Positions 22,213-30,521 of a DNA stretch of 64,000 nt are shown piece after piece. The number at the start of each line of letters is the position of its first letter. The stretch's first letter is position 1. The position numbers and the translations under genes were made by a program. The notes under the pieces were generated by a model. It was not told the origin of the DNA. It worked only from the letters and a program-made list of their open reading frames with translations, and did no database searches. The stretch comes from Bradyrhizobium arachidis (GTDB taxonomy: Bacteria > Pseudomonadota > Alphaproteobacteria > Rhizobiales > Xanthobacteraceae): contig NZ_CP077970.1 of the NCBI RefSeq assembly GCF_024758505.1, positions 3,534,001 to 3,598,000 of the forward strand. The letters are read 5' to 3'.

Positions 22213-23076
22213 ATGACCGCGAGAGACAGTGTCGTCCAGGCAGTGACGCTCATTCTCATCATTGTGTTGTCCGGTTCTTCGGGCTTGGCGCAGAAGCCGA
22301 AGAAGGATGGCGCTCTCAAGAACATTGAACTGTGTAACGGCTCCGATCGCGTGTCGCCCGAAGCTCGGATCGATGGCTGCACAGCGTTCATCGATGCGGG
22401 CGAGGGGACGGCAAACGGCTTCGCTATCGCTCACAACAACAGGGGTAATGCCTATAGCGCCACAACCGACTACGAACGTGCGATCAAGGATTTCGATGAA
22501 GCGATCAGGCTCAATCCAAATTATGCGAAAGCCTTCAACAATCTCGGCGTGGTTTATCTGAGAAAAGGCGCGTATGACCGGGCCATTGGCGCTTTCGAGG
22601 AGGCGCTCAAGCTCAACCCAAACTATGGCGCCGCTTTTGCCAACCGTGCGCAAGCCTATCTGAAGAGCAATGCGTACGACCGCGCCGCGCGGGACTATGA
22701 CGAGGCAATTCGCCTAGATCCGAATCTGGGGTCGGCGTGGAGCGGACGCTGTTGGGCCCGAGCCGTCCTCGACGCTTTGCAGGCTGCGCTGGAAGACTGC
22801 GACAGGGCGCTTCAATCGGAATCAAACAACGCCGCAGCATACGATTCGCGAGCTCTGATCTACCTGAAGATGGGTCGGCTCTCCGCGGCTATCGATGACT
22901 ACAATTCAGCACTGCGGTTCGCGCCCAAGCTGGCGAGCGCGCTTTACGGGCGCGGGGTTGCCAGACTCAAGCTGGGCGACAGAGCTGGCGGCGACACCGA
23001 TATCTCGGCGGCAACACGAATCGAGGCCGGAATCGGCGAAGACTTTGCCCGCTATGGCGTACCGCGGAGCGACTGA
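22213..23076 (+). CDS. Exported TPR-repeat protein
   Basis: A 287-aa protein with a signal peptide (LILIIVLSGSSGLA-QK). About six tetratricopeptide repeats span residues 75-270: NNRGNAYSATTDYERAIKDF, FNNLGVVYLRKGAYDRAIGA, FANRAQAYLKSNAYDRAARD, and so on. TPR arrays bind protein partners. Its position 100 bp after the FecR gene suggests an envelope partner of that protein or of the giant surface proteins. A GTG at 22207 is an alternative start. Confidence 0.85.
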   Translation: MTARDSVVQAVTLILIIVLSGSSGLAQKPKKDGALKNIELCNGSDRVSPEARIDGCTAFIDAGEGTANGFAIAHNNRGNAYSATTDYERAIKDFDEAIRLNPNYAKAFNNLGVVYLRKGAYDRAIGAFEEALKLNPNYGAAFANRAQAYLKSNAYDRAARDYDEAIRLDPNLGSAWSGRCWARAVLDALQAALEDCDRALQSESNNAAAYDSRALIYLKMGRLSAAIDDYNSALRFAPKLASALYGRGVARLKLGDRAGGDTDISAATRIEAGIGEDFARYGVPRSD

Positions 23077-23103
23077 CCAACCGACAGCGCTGTTGTGCAG
23101 GTG

Positions 23104-23118
23104 TTAACAACTCCTTAA
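23104..23118 (+). promoter_or_regulatory. CtrA full site TTAA-N7-TTAA (first copy before the AMIN/TPR gene)
   Basis: An exact match to the CtrA consensus: TTAACAACTCCTTAA. It lies about 172 bp upstream of the chosen start. A second exact copy lies at 23207-23221. Confidence 0.65.
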
Positions 23119-23206
23119 CCGCCTGCGTCTCAAATCCAAGGCCAGCGGATCGGCCCACGCTCGACCCGGCACGGCGTGCTGTCCCAAAGCAAATCAAGAT
23201 ATAGCA

Positions 23207-23221
23207 TTAACAAGTCCTTAA
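23207..23221 (+). promoter_or_regulatory. CtrA full site TTAA-N7-TTAA (second copy)
   Basis: TTAACAAGTCCTTAA, an exact CtrA consensus match about 69 bp before the start. It differs from the first copy in two spacer bases, so the pair looks duplicated. Confidence 0.65.
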
Positions 23222-23289
23222 TTGGCGAGACCTACAGTCCAGGGCAGCGGCCGGCGCCATTGCCGGCATGGATCGTCGGACCGGAAGAA

Positions 23290-26200
23290 ATGCCGCCAAT
23301 GGCGCGAAAGGCTGCCGCTGGATTTTGGTCGCGAGCCCGCGCCTTGGCGCGAGGCATGTCGCGTCATGTCCGCTTGCCGCCGACATTGGCTGCCTGCCTC
23401 CTGATCGGCCTCACCGCCGCGACGCCGGCACGGGCCGATCCAATCCGGGGGGAGGCGACCTTTTCGGCCGCGGGCGGCTTTGCGCGGCTCGTCATCAAGC
23501 TCGGCGAAGATGTCCCGTCCGAGGTCACCACCGCCGGCTCGATTCTGATCATCCGCTTCGACCGGCCCGTCGACGTTCCCGTCGACCGGGTCCCGGAGAG
23601 CGCCCCTGACTACGTCAACTCCGCCCGCCGCGATCCCGATGGCGGGGCGATCCGGCTGTCGCTGGCGCGGCGCGTCACCGTCAACACCATGAATGCCGGC
23701 GAGCGCACCTTCATCGACCTGCTGCCGGAGGGCTGGAAGGGGCCGCCGCCGAGCCTGCCCATGGACGTCGTAAAGGAACTGGCAGAGCGCGCGCGCGTCG
23801 CCGAGCGCGCGCTCCGGACGCAGCGTGCGGTTGCCGAAAGCAAGAAGCGGCCGCCGGTACGCGTGCGCGCGTCCGTGCAGCCGACCTTCGTGCGCTTCGT
23901 GTTCGAGATGCCCGACGGGGTCGGCGTGTCGTCGATCTTCAACGAGCAAAAGCTGACGCTCGCCTTCAACGCCGCGCTCAATATCGACCTTGCCGACGCC
24001 ATCATCGCAGCACCCTCGAACGTCGCGTCGATCAAGCAGAAGACCGACGTCGATCAGACCACCGTCGAATTCGTGCTGATCGGCGAGTCCGACGTGCACA
24101 ATTTCCGTGACGACAAGAACTTCGTCGTCGACGTCGCCTTCCAGCCGGGCGACAAGAAGAAGGCTGCGCCTGGCGCGGAGTCGCTGCTTGCGCCGGCAAA
24201 GCCTGTGGCCGAGCCAAAACCTTCAGCCGAACACGGACCGAAGGCGGCCGTCGAGAAGCCGAAAGAGCAGCAGGTCCAACGCGAGATCACCCCGCCCACC
24301 TCGGAAATGATCGCCCGCGAGGCCAAGATCGGCGTCAAGCCCGTCGAGACCGGGCCGGAGCAGGCGGCGGCAGCACCGGCCGCGGATGCGCCGAAGTCGT
24401 CGCCGCCCGTGACCGAGCCCGCCTCGTCGCAAGCGCACGCGATCGAGGCGCCCAAGCCTGTCACGACCGAGGCACCCGCGCCCGTTGCCCCGGCGAAGCC
24501 GACGGTTGCGGAAGCGCCGAAGGAGATGCCCAAGGAAACGGCAAAGGAAACTGCCAAGGAAGCTGCCAAGGAGACGGTCAAGGAAGCGCCGAAGCCCGCG
24601 GCGCCTGCGACCGCCGAAGTACCTGCCCAGCCAGGTGCAGATACCGTCGCAAGCGTCGAAGCGCGCCGCGACAGCGATGGCCTGCGCGTGCTGCTGCCGC
24701 TAACGGTGGCAACGCCGGCGGCCGCATTCCGTCGCGGCGACACGGTGTGGCTGGTGTTCGACAGCGCAAAGCCGATCGACTTCGAACCGATCCGCGCCAA
24801 GGGCGGCGCGATGATCGGCGAGGTCAGTCGCATGGCGCTGGACAAGGGGCAGGTGGTCCGCATCCGGCTGACCCGGCCGCTGGTCTACTCGCTGACGACG
24901 GAGGACGTTGGCAAGGAGACCAACTGGCTGCTCACGCTTGCCGACAAGATCCCGGCCTCGCCGTTGCCGCTGATGATGATGCGCAACATCACCGATCCGG
25001 CGCTCGCCAACATCGCCATTCCCTTTACAAACCCCGGCCTGCTGCACAAGGTCACCGATCCCGACGCCGGCGACACGCTGTTCGTCGTCACCGCGCAGCG
25101 CCCGGTGCGCGGCTTCATCAAGCGTCAGGATATGGTCGACCTGTCGCTGCTCGAATCCGCGCACGGCATCGCCATCCGTCCCAACTCGGAAGAGGTCGCC
25201 GTCGAGGTCGGCCTGGACAAGGTGCTGCTCGGCAAGAAGGGCGGATTGACGCTGTCGCCGGTCGACGTCTCGGCGGAACGCGCTCCGACCGCGGTGCGGC
25301 CGCTCTTCAACGTCGAGGAATGGCGCAAGGGCCAGTCCGAAAACTTCATGACGCGCCAGCCGGCGCTGCTCGCGGCAATCTCGGCCGTCGAGCCGGCGCA
25401 GCGCTCCGTCCCGCGGCTCGACCTCGCGCATTTCTACATGTCACGCGCCATGTACTACGAAGCCAAGGCCGTGACCGACGTCATGCTCTCCGATCCCCAG
25501 AACAAGGAGGAGAGCAACGCGCTGGTCATGCATGCAATCGCCAGCATCCTGATCGGCCGTCCGGCGCAGGGCCTGAAGGATCTCGCCAATCCCGTGATCG
25601 GCAACAGCCACGATTCGCAATTGTGGAAGGCGCTCGCCTATGCGCGCCAGGGCAAGTGGGCCGATGCGCGTGAAAAGTTCAAGAACGTCGAATTCGCCAT
25701 TGCCTCGCTGCCGCTCGACATCCAGCGCATCGTCACCATGGACGCGATGCGCGCTTCGCTCGAGGTGAAGGACTATGCCGGCGCCTCCAAGCGCCGCAGC
25801 GAGCTCGAAGTCGTCGGTGTTCCGCCGGAGATGAAAGCTTCCTTCGGGGTGTTGCGCGGCCGGCTCGCCGAGGCGCTTGGCCACGACAAGGATGCGCTCG
25901 ACGACTACAAGTTCGCGGTTGCCTCCAGCGATCGTCCGGCCGCGGCCGAAGCCAAGCAACTCGAGGTCGCGCTTCGGCAGAAGCGCGACGAGATCAGCAA
26001 GGAAGACGCGCTTCGCGACCTCGAAACGCTGGCGGTAACCTGGCGCGGCGACACGATCGAGGTGAAGACGCTCCAGTTGCTGGCCCGGATGTATGCCGAC
26101 ATCGGACGGTATTCGGAGGCACTCGCGGCCGCGCGCACCGCAACCAAGCTTCAGCCGAACGCGGAAGCCTCACGGCAGGCGCAGGATCTGGCGTCCGACC

Positions 26201-27087
26201 TGTTCGTGCAGATATTCCTGGGGCCGAAGGGCGACAATCTGGCGCCGATCGAGGCGCTCGCGATGTTCTTCGAATTTCGCGAGCTGACGCCGATCGGCCG
26301 GCGCGGCGACGAGTTGATCCGGCGGCTCGCCGACCGTCTGGCGTCGATCGACCTGCTCGATCAGGCTGCCGAACTCCTGCAATATCAGGTCGACCATCGT
26401 CTGGAAGGCGCGGCGCGCGCCCAGGTCGCGGCGCGTCTTGCGATGGTCTATCTCGCCAACCGCAAGCCGGACATGGCGATCTCGGCGCTGCGCGCCAGCC
26501 GCATCAGCGACCTCTCGGGTGAATTGCGCCAGCAGCGCCTGTTGCTGGAGGCGCGCGCGCAGAGCGACGTCGGCCGCCATGATCTCGCGCTCGACATCGT
26601 GTCCAACGTGGCGGGGCGCGAGGCGATCCGGCTGCGCTCCGACATCTTCTGGGCGGCGCGGCGCTGGCGTGAATCCGCCGAGCAGATCGAGCTCTATTAC
26701 GGCGAGCGTTATCGCGACTTCAAGCCGCTCAACGCGGTCGAGAAGAGCGACGTGGTCCGTGCTGCGGTCGGCTTTGCGCTCGCCGACGACTCCATCGGCC
26801 TGTCGCGGTTCCGCGAAAAGTACGCCCCGCTGATGAGCGATGGCGCCGACCGTGCTGCCTTCGACATCGCGAGCAAGCCGGCTGCGTCCTCCAGCGCCGA
26901 ATTCGTCGAGATCGCAAAACTTGCCGCCAGCGTCGACACGCTCGACGGCTTCCTGCGCGAGATGAAGGCCCGTTTCCCGGACGCCACCGCGCGCGCGCCG
27001 GCCTCGCCCCAGGCCAAGGACAATACCGACCACACCGGATCGCTGCCCGAGATCAAGCCCGTGAGGCAGATCAAGATGACCCGGTAG
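23290..27087 (+). CDS. Large AMIN-like / TPR envelope protein in flagellar locus
   Basis: A 1,265-aa exported protein. A signal peptide is followed by an AMIN-like beta domain (about 50-165; FARLVIKLGEDVPSEV) and a second beta segment (FVRFVFEMPDGVGVSSIF). A Pro/Ala/Lys/Glu-rich linker (about 300-450, with KETAKETAKEAAKETVKE heptads) leads to another beta domain (RVLLPLTVATPAAAFRRGD) and a long helical TPR-like region (about 680-1200). AMIN domains target envelope structures or peptidoglycan. Two perfect CtrA boxes upstream and nearby motE/fli genes suggest a motility role, perhaps in place of rhizobial MotC; this is inference. The ATG at 23290 follows GGAAGAA. Confidence 0.75.
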   Translation: MPPMARKAAAGFWSRARALARGMSRHVRLPPTLAACLLIGLTAATPARADPIRGEATFSAAGGFARLVIKLGEDVPSEVTTAGSILIIRFDRPVDVPVDRVPESAPDYVNSARRDPDGGAIRLSLARRVTVNTMNAGERTFIDLLPEGWKGPPPSLPMDVVKELAERARVAERALRTQRAVAESKKRPPVRVRASVQPTFVRFVFEMPDGVGVSSIFNEQKLTLAFNAALNIDLADAIIAAPSNVASIKQKTDVDQTTVEFVLIGESDVHNFRDDKNFVVDVAFQPGDKKKAAPGAESLLAPAKPVAEPKPSAEHGPKAAVEKPKEQQVQREITPPTSEMIAREAKIGVKPVETGPEQAAAAPAADAPKSSPPVTEPASSQAHAIEAPKPVTTEAPAPVAPAKPTVAEAPKEMPKETAKETAKEAAKETVKEAPKPAAPATAEVPAQPGADTVASVEARRDSDGLRVLLPLTVATPAAAFRRGDTVWLVFDSAKPIDFEPIRAKGGAMIGEVSRMALDKGQVVRIRLTRPLVYSLTTEDVGKETNWLLTLADKIPASPLPLMMMRNITDPALANIAIPFTNPGLLHKVTDPDAGDTLFVVTAQRPVRGFIKRQDMVDLSLLESAHGIAIRPNSEEVAVEVGLDKVLLGKKGGLTLSPVDVSAERAPTAVRPLFNVEEWRKGQSENFMTRQPALLAAISAVEPAQRSVPRLDLAHFYMSRAMYYEAKAVTDVMLSDPQNKEESNALVMHAIASILIGRPAQGLKDLANPVIGNSHDSQLWKALAYARQGKWADAREKFKNVEFAIASLPLDIQRIVTMDAMRASLEVKDYAGASKRRSELEVVGVPPEMKASFGVLRGRLAEALGHDKDALDDYKFAVASSDRPAAAEAKQLEVALRQKRDEISKEDALRDLETLAVTWRGDTIEVKTLQLLARMYADIGRYSEALAAARTATKLQPNAEASRQAQDLASDLFVQIFLGPKGDNLAPIEALAMFFEFRELTPIGRRGDELIRRLADRLASIDLLDQAAELLQYQVDHRLEGAARAQVAARLAMVYLANRKPDMAISALRASRISDLSGELRQQRLLLEARAQSDVGRHDLALDIVSNVAGREAIRLRSDIFWAARRWRESAEQIELYYGERYRDFKPLNAVEKSDVVRAAVGFALADDSIGLSRFREKYAPLMSDGADRAAFDIASKPAASSSAEFVEIAKLAASVDTLDGFLREMKARFPDATARAPASPQAKDNTDHTGSLPEIKPVRQIKMTR

Positions 27088-27184
27088 GGCCGATGCTACT
27101 CGACAGTTGCCGCATGAGACGGCAATTTGTCGTCCAAAGCGCGATATGTCCTGATCAAGCGCCGTTGCCGGGAGAAGGGTCGAT

Positions 27185-27421
27185 ATGAGCAAGCCTGTGA
27201 AGACCGAAGCCGAACTCATCGCCATGGCGCGCGCCGAGTTGAAGGCCCATGCCGATAGCCCGAACGGCATGATGATCTCGATCCTGCGCGACGGCGACGC
27301 CTGGGAGTTTCGCGCGAGCGCCGATCAGGCGACCATCGACAAGCCCGGCTACCCCGAAGCCGTCGCCATGCTGGTGCAGATCGGCGACCACCTCAGCAAG
27401 CAGTATGACGTGAAGGGGTAG
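27185..27421 (+). CDS. Small hypothetical protein (78 aa)
   Basis: A soluble 78-aa protein: TEAELIAMARAELKAHADSP, then MMISILRDGDAWEFRASADQ. It lacks a signal peptide. A good ribosome site (GGGAGAAGG) precedes the ATG. Similar short proteins occur in Bradyrhizobium without a known function. A dispersed repeat begins 8 bp after the stop. Confidence 0.7.
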   Translation: MSKPVKTEAELIAMARAELKAHADSPNGMMISILRDGDAWEFRASADQATIDKPGYPEAVAMLVQIGDHLSKQYDVKG

Positions 27422-27428
27422 GGTTCTC

Positions 27429-27506
27429 GTCATTGCGAGCGCAGCGAAGCAATCCAGGCTGCTGCCGCGGACAGACTCTGGATCGCTTCGCTGCGCTCGC
27501 AATGAC
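27429..27506. repeat. Dispersed palindromic repeat, GTCATTGCGAGCGCAGCGAAGC family (copy 1)
   Basis: Terminal inverted sequences GTCATTGCGAGCGCAGCGAA and TTCGCTGCGCTCGCAATGAC around a short variable centre. Related copies lie at 27852-27936, 31293-31370 and 40281-40358. Confidence 0.9.
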
Positions 27507-27552
27507 CAGATCGTTGTGGTAGGGTCTACTCACAACTCAGCCGAGCGCGATC

Positions 27553-27840
27553 ATGAAGCAGCCGTGCGTCTACATGTTCGCGAACCGCCGGAACGGGACG
27601 ATCTATACCGGCGTAACCTCCAACCCACCACGTCGCGCTTACGAGCACCGTGAGGGATTGGTGAAGGGCTTTTCGTCGAAATACGGCTGCAAGCTACTCG
27701 TCTGGTACGAGCTGCATGCCACCATGATCGACGCAATCACGCGAGAGAAGCAGATCAAGGGCGGCAGCCGCGCAAAGAAGGTTGCGTTGATCGAGAGTCT
27801 AAATCCGGACTGGAAAGACCTGTACGACACGCTGGTCTAG
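27553..27840 (+). CDS. GIY-YIG endonuclease-domain protein
   Basis: A 95-aa stand-alone GIY-YIG domain (UPF0213/YhbQ type). VYMFANRRNGTIYTGVT holds the two beta strands of the motif (degenerate as VYM-x11-YTG). Arg of NPPRRAYEHREG and Glu/Lys of TREKQIKGGSRAKKVALIE match the catalytic helix. The family is thought to nick or process DNA or RNA ends; the role in bacteria is unclear. Copies of the same palindromic repeat lie on both sides, 46 and 11 bp away. Confidence 0.88.
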   Translation: MKQPCVYMFANRRNGTIYTGVTSNPPRRAYEHREGLVKGFSSKYGCKLLVWYELHATMIDAITREKQIKGGSRAKKVALIESLNPDWKDLYDTLV

Positions 27841-27851
27841 CCCCACACTCC

Positions 27852-27936
27852 GTCATTGCGAGCGCAGCGAAGCAATCCGGAACCTTTCCGCGGGTGCAGT
27901 CTGGATTGCTTCGTCGCAAGGGCTCCTCGCAATGAC
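27852..27936. repeat. Dispersed palindromic repeat, GTCATTGCGAGCGCAGCGAAGC family (copy 2)
   Basis: Same left terminus as copy 1; the right half is degenerate (TTCGTCGCAAGGGCTCCTCG). It lies between the GIY-YIG gene and the 3' end of fliP. Confidence 0.85.
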
Positions 27937-27971
27937 GGGGAGAGAGCGGGACTGCCTCACGGGTACGACGG

Positions 27972-28730
27972 CTACCCCCCGTAACTCTGCACCAGACTTC
28001 CCGCGACCAGCGACCAGCCGTCGACCAGCACGAAGAAGATCAGCTTGAACGGCAGCGACACCACTGCCGGCGGCAGCATCATCATGCCCATCGACATCAG
28101 GACGGAGGCGACGACGAGGTCGATGATGAGGAAGGGGAGGAACAGGAGGAAGCCGATCTCGAAGGCGCGCTTCAATTCCGAGATCATGAAGGCGGGGACG
28201 AGGATGCGCAGCGACAAATCATCGGGCGTTGCCGGCGGCGGTTCGCCGGAGAGATCCATGAAGAGTTTGAGATCCTTCTCGCGCACGTTCTTCTGCATGA
28301 AGCCGCGCAGCGGCACCGAGGCGCGCTGCAGCGCGTCCTCGACCGCGATCTGGTTTGCGACCAGCGGCCGGATACCATCGTCATAGGATTTTTGCAGTAT
28401 CGGGCCCATCACGAAGGCGGTGAGGAACATCGCAAGCGCGATGATCACCGAGTTCGGCGGCGCTGTCGCCGTCCCCATCGCGGTGCGCAGCAGCGACAGC
28501 ACGACCACAATGCGCGTGAACGACGTCATCATGATCAGGATCGACGGCGCAATCGACAGCACCGTGAGCAGGGCGATGAGCTGGATCGCGCGTTCGGTGA
28601 CGCCACCGCCGCCCTGGCCGCCGCCGAGATTGATGCTGATGTCCTGCGCAGCCGCAGGCACCGCGAGAGCAGCGGCGCCGATCAGAACTGAAAAGAAAAG
28701 AACTCTACGCGGGAAAGCCGAGGGCCTCAC
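27972..28730 (-). CDS. fliP: Flagellar type III export protein FliP
   Basis: FliP is a core subunit of the export gate in the flagellar base. The 252-aa product has a cleavable signal sequence (AAALAVPAAA-QD). The family blocks MMTSFTRIVVVLSLLRTAMG, NSVIIALAMFLTAFVMGP, LVPAFMISELKRAFEIGFLL and VASVLMSMGMMMLPP are all present. It starts with GTG, overlapping the fliO stop by GTGA. Confidence 0.97.
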   Translation of the reverse strand: MRPSAFPRRVLFFSVLIGAAALAVPAAAQDISINLGGGQGGGGVTERAIQLIALLTVLSIAPSILIMMTSFTRIVVVLSLLRTAMGTATAPPNSVIIALAMFLTAFVMGPILQKSYDDGIRPLVANQIAVEDALQRASVPLRGFMQKNVREKDLKLFMDLSGEPPPATPDDLSLRILVPAFMISELKRAFEIGFLLFLPFLIIDLVVASVLMSMGMMMLPPAVVSLPFKLIFFVLVDGWSLVAGSLVQSYGG

Positions 28731-29674
28731 GAAGGGGGCTTCGGACGGCCGAGCAGGGAGGCCATCTCGTCTTCGAGGTTTTCAAAGCTCGTCTTTGCAG
28801 GCGCGGCGGGTGCGTCGCTGCGCGACGGGCGTGGCGCCGGCGCGGACGGCGGCTCGGGCGCGACGGGCGGAGCGACCGTCTCACCGGCCGGGCGGCGCAG
28901 GGCTGCTTCCAGGCGTTGCGCCATCTCCGCGAGATTCTGCTCGGCGCTCGACGGGGCGGGCGGCGGCGGAGGAGACGGCGGCGCGGGCGGGGGCGGTGGT
29001 GGCGGCGCGGCCGCGCGTTCGGCACGGACCGGCGGCACCCGCGGTGCCGGCGCTTCGTTGCCACGCGGCGGACGCGGCATCATCGGCTCGCTGCGCGGCA
29101 CGCGCGGCGGGATCGGTTCGGGCCTCATCTGTTCAGGCCTTGGCTCGCGCTCGGGGCGCGGCGCGATCGGCTCGGCCGTAAATCCTGCGAGCGGGTCGCT
29201 GCGGCGTTCGGCGAGTGCCGGCGCCGGACGGCGCACTTCGTCGGCGAAGGAGGGACGCGCGGGGCGCGGCGGCGGCTCCGGCATCTGCGGCTCGGGAAGG
29301 TCGAGCGACTCGGGCCGCGGGCTTTCGTCCCAACCGCCGGCATCCGGCATCGGAGCCAGGCGTGGCGGCTCGGCGCTGCCCGGCCGTTGCGGCAGTTGAT
29401 CGCGGCTCGGGGCCGCGCGCAAGATATTCGGTTCCACGACGATGTCGGTCGGGCCGCCGATCATCAAGAGATGTTCGACATTGTCGCGTCGGACCAGAAC
29501 CAGGCGACGGCGGCCATCCACGGCCGCGGCGTCGATCACGGCAAGCCGGGGCATCCTGCCGCGCTGCGTATTGGTACCCAGCCGGTTGGTCGCGAATCGG
29601 CGAACCGCCCATGCCAAGCCGCCGATCACCGCCAGAACGGCGATGAATGCTAAGATAAAGGTCACAGCCTGCAT
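28727..29674 (-). CDS. fliO: Flagellar export protein FliO with long proline-rich tail
   Basis: FliO helps assemble the FliP/FliR export gate. The N-terminal 75 residues are the FliO/MopB core: a membrane segment (FILAFIAVLAVIGGLAWAVR) followed by RLAVIDAAAVDGRRRLVLVR and NVEHLLMIGGPTDIVVE. About 230 further residues are rich in Pro, Arg, Ala and Glu, with PPPPPPPAPPSPPPPPAP, making the protein 315 aa against about 120 in enteric bacteria. The ATG at 29674 with GGGGA upstream is preferred over an upstream TTG at 29689. It is translationally coupled to fliP. Confidence 0.88.
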   Translation of the reverse strand: MQAVTFILAFIAVLAVIGGLAWAVRRFATNRLGTNTQRGRMPRLAVIDAAAVDGRRRLVLVRRDNVEHLLMIGGPTDIVVEPNILRAAPSRDQLPQRPGSAEPPRLAPMPDAGGWDESPRPESLDLPEPQMPEPPPRPARPSFADEVRRPAPALAERRSDPLAGFTAEPIAPRPEREPRPEQMRPEPIPPRVPRSEPMMPRPPRGNEAPAPRVPPVRAERAAAPPPPPPPAPPSPPPPPAPSSAEQNLAEMAQRLEAALRRPAGETVAPPVAPEPPSAPAPRPSRSDAPAAPAKTSFENLEDEMASLLGRPKPPS

Positions 29675-30025
29675 GCTTGTCCCCGGCAAATGGCGCTTTC
29701 CTCAATGCGGCCAAGGTCGTATCCGCCCGACCAAAGGCCTGCAACGCCCCAGAAGTTTGATCTCTCAACTCCCCACGGCAAAGCCTGCCGTCCCCAAACT
29801 CTTAATAACCCATGAATCGCTCGATCCAAAACGACTTCTTGGAATTCGCCGGTCCGCCAAGCGACTGGGTTAATTCCGCTTTTGGCGCGTAGAATCACGG
29901 GGGCTTCGAGGCATCGTCCCATAGGGGGACAAGCGTAGGCCACATCTTAACCAGCTATTAACCATACACGCGGCAAATTCTGCCTAGCTCCGGCCCCGAT
30001 CCGGAGGCGGAAGGAGCCGCTCAAG
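29675..30025. promoter_or_regulatory. Divergent fliO / flgB control region
   Basis: A 351-bp gene-free region separating the minus-strand fliO-fliP pair from the plus-strand flgB operon. It contains a CtrA full site at 29947-29965. The rest shows only scattered A/T-rich patches (CTCTTAATAACCC near 29800). Confidence 0.6.
29947..29965 (+). promoter_or_regulatory. CtrA full site upstream of the flgB operon
   Basis: TTAACCAGCTATTAACCAT: an exact TTAA-N7-TTAA that also ends in the TTAACCAT half-site. It lies about 60-80 bp before flgB, a typical activator position. Confidence 0.75.
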
Positions 30026-30430
30026 ATGTCCATCAACGACCTCCCGGTGCTCTCGGCGCTTCGCACCAAGATGCAGTGGCACCAGGAACGCCAGCGCGTC
30101 CTGTCCGAGAACGTCTCCAATTCCGACACCCCCCGATTCCGGCCGCGCGACCTGGTCGAGCCCAAATTCGACAAGGCCGGAGCTGTGACCGGCTCGATGG
30201 GACCCCTGGCGATGGCGCGCACCAGCGCTTCGCACATGGGGCCGTCGGGTGCGCAGTCGAGCTTCGACCAGAACAAGAATGCAGGCTTCGAGACCCGTCC
30301 CGCCGGCAACGCCGTCAATCTCGAGGAAGAGATGATGAAGGTCGCGGCCAACCAGATGGACTACGCGGCGGCGACCTCGCTCTACTCCAAGAGCCTGCAT
30401 CTGCTGAAGACCGCGCTCGGGAAAGGCTAG
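30026..30430 (+). CDS. flgB: Flagellar proximal rod protein FlgB
   Basis: FlgB is the first rod subunit, exported early by the flagellar export apparatus. The 134-aa product has the N-terminal motif QERQRVLSENVSNSDTPRFR and a C-terminal helix (MMKVAANQMDYAAATSLYSK). GGAAGGAG precedes the ATG. It is the first gene of an operon running to flhB. Confidence 0.97.
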   Translation: MSINDLPVLSALRTKMQWHQERQRVLSENVSNSDTPRFRPRDLVEPKFDKAGAVTGSMGPLAMARTSASHMGPSGAQSSFDQNKNAGFETRPAGNAVNLEEEMMKVAANQMDYAAATSLYSKSLHLLKTALGKG

Positions 30431-30508
30431 AGTATGATCCGGAAAAGTGTGCAGCGGTTTTCCCTCGCGACAAACGCGGAACGCGTTTGCGCGGAGATCA
30501 TGCTCAAA
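30431..30508. repeat. Dispersed repeat AGCATGATCCGGAAAAGTG family inside the flgB-flgC gap (copy 1)
   Basis: About 78 bp with inverted ends (AGTATGATC / GATCATGCT). It is almost identical to the copy at 49693-49770; a shorter relative is at 43269-43320. It begins directly after the flgB stop codon and ends about 13 bp before flgC. Confidence 0.9.
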
Positions 30509-30521
30509 CGAAGAGGCCATC

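Noticed and set aside
23290-27087. Naming the AMIN/TPR gene motC or bcsC
   Set aside because: Rhizobial MotC is about a third of this length, and BcsC lacks AMIN domains and ends in a barrel. Only a descriptive name is supported.
27429-27936. GIY-YIG gene plus flanking repeats as a defined insertion element
   Set aside because: No target-site duplication was seen, and the same repeat family occurs elsewhere without such a gene. Retained only as a finding to test.
30447-30521. Longer N-terminus for flgC
   Set aside because: The added 25 codons are the dispersed repeat element read in frame; family N-termini begin at the ATG at 30522.
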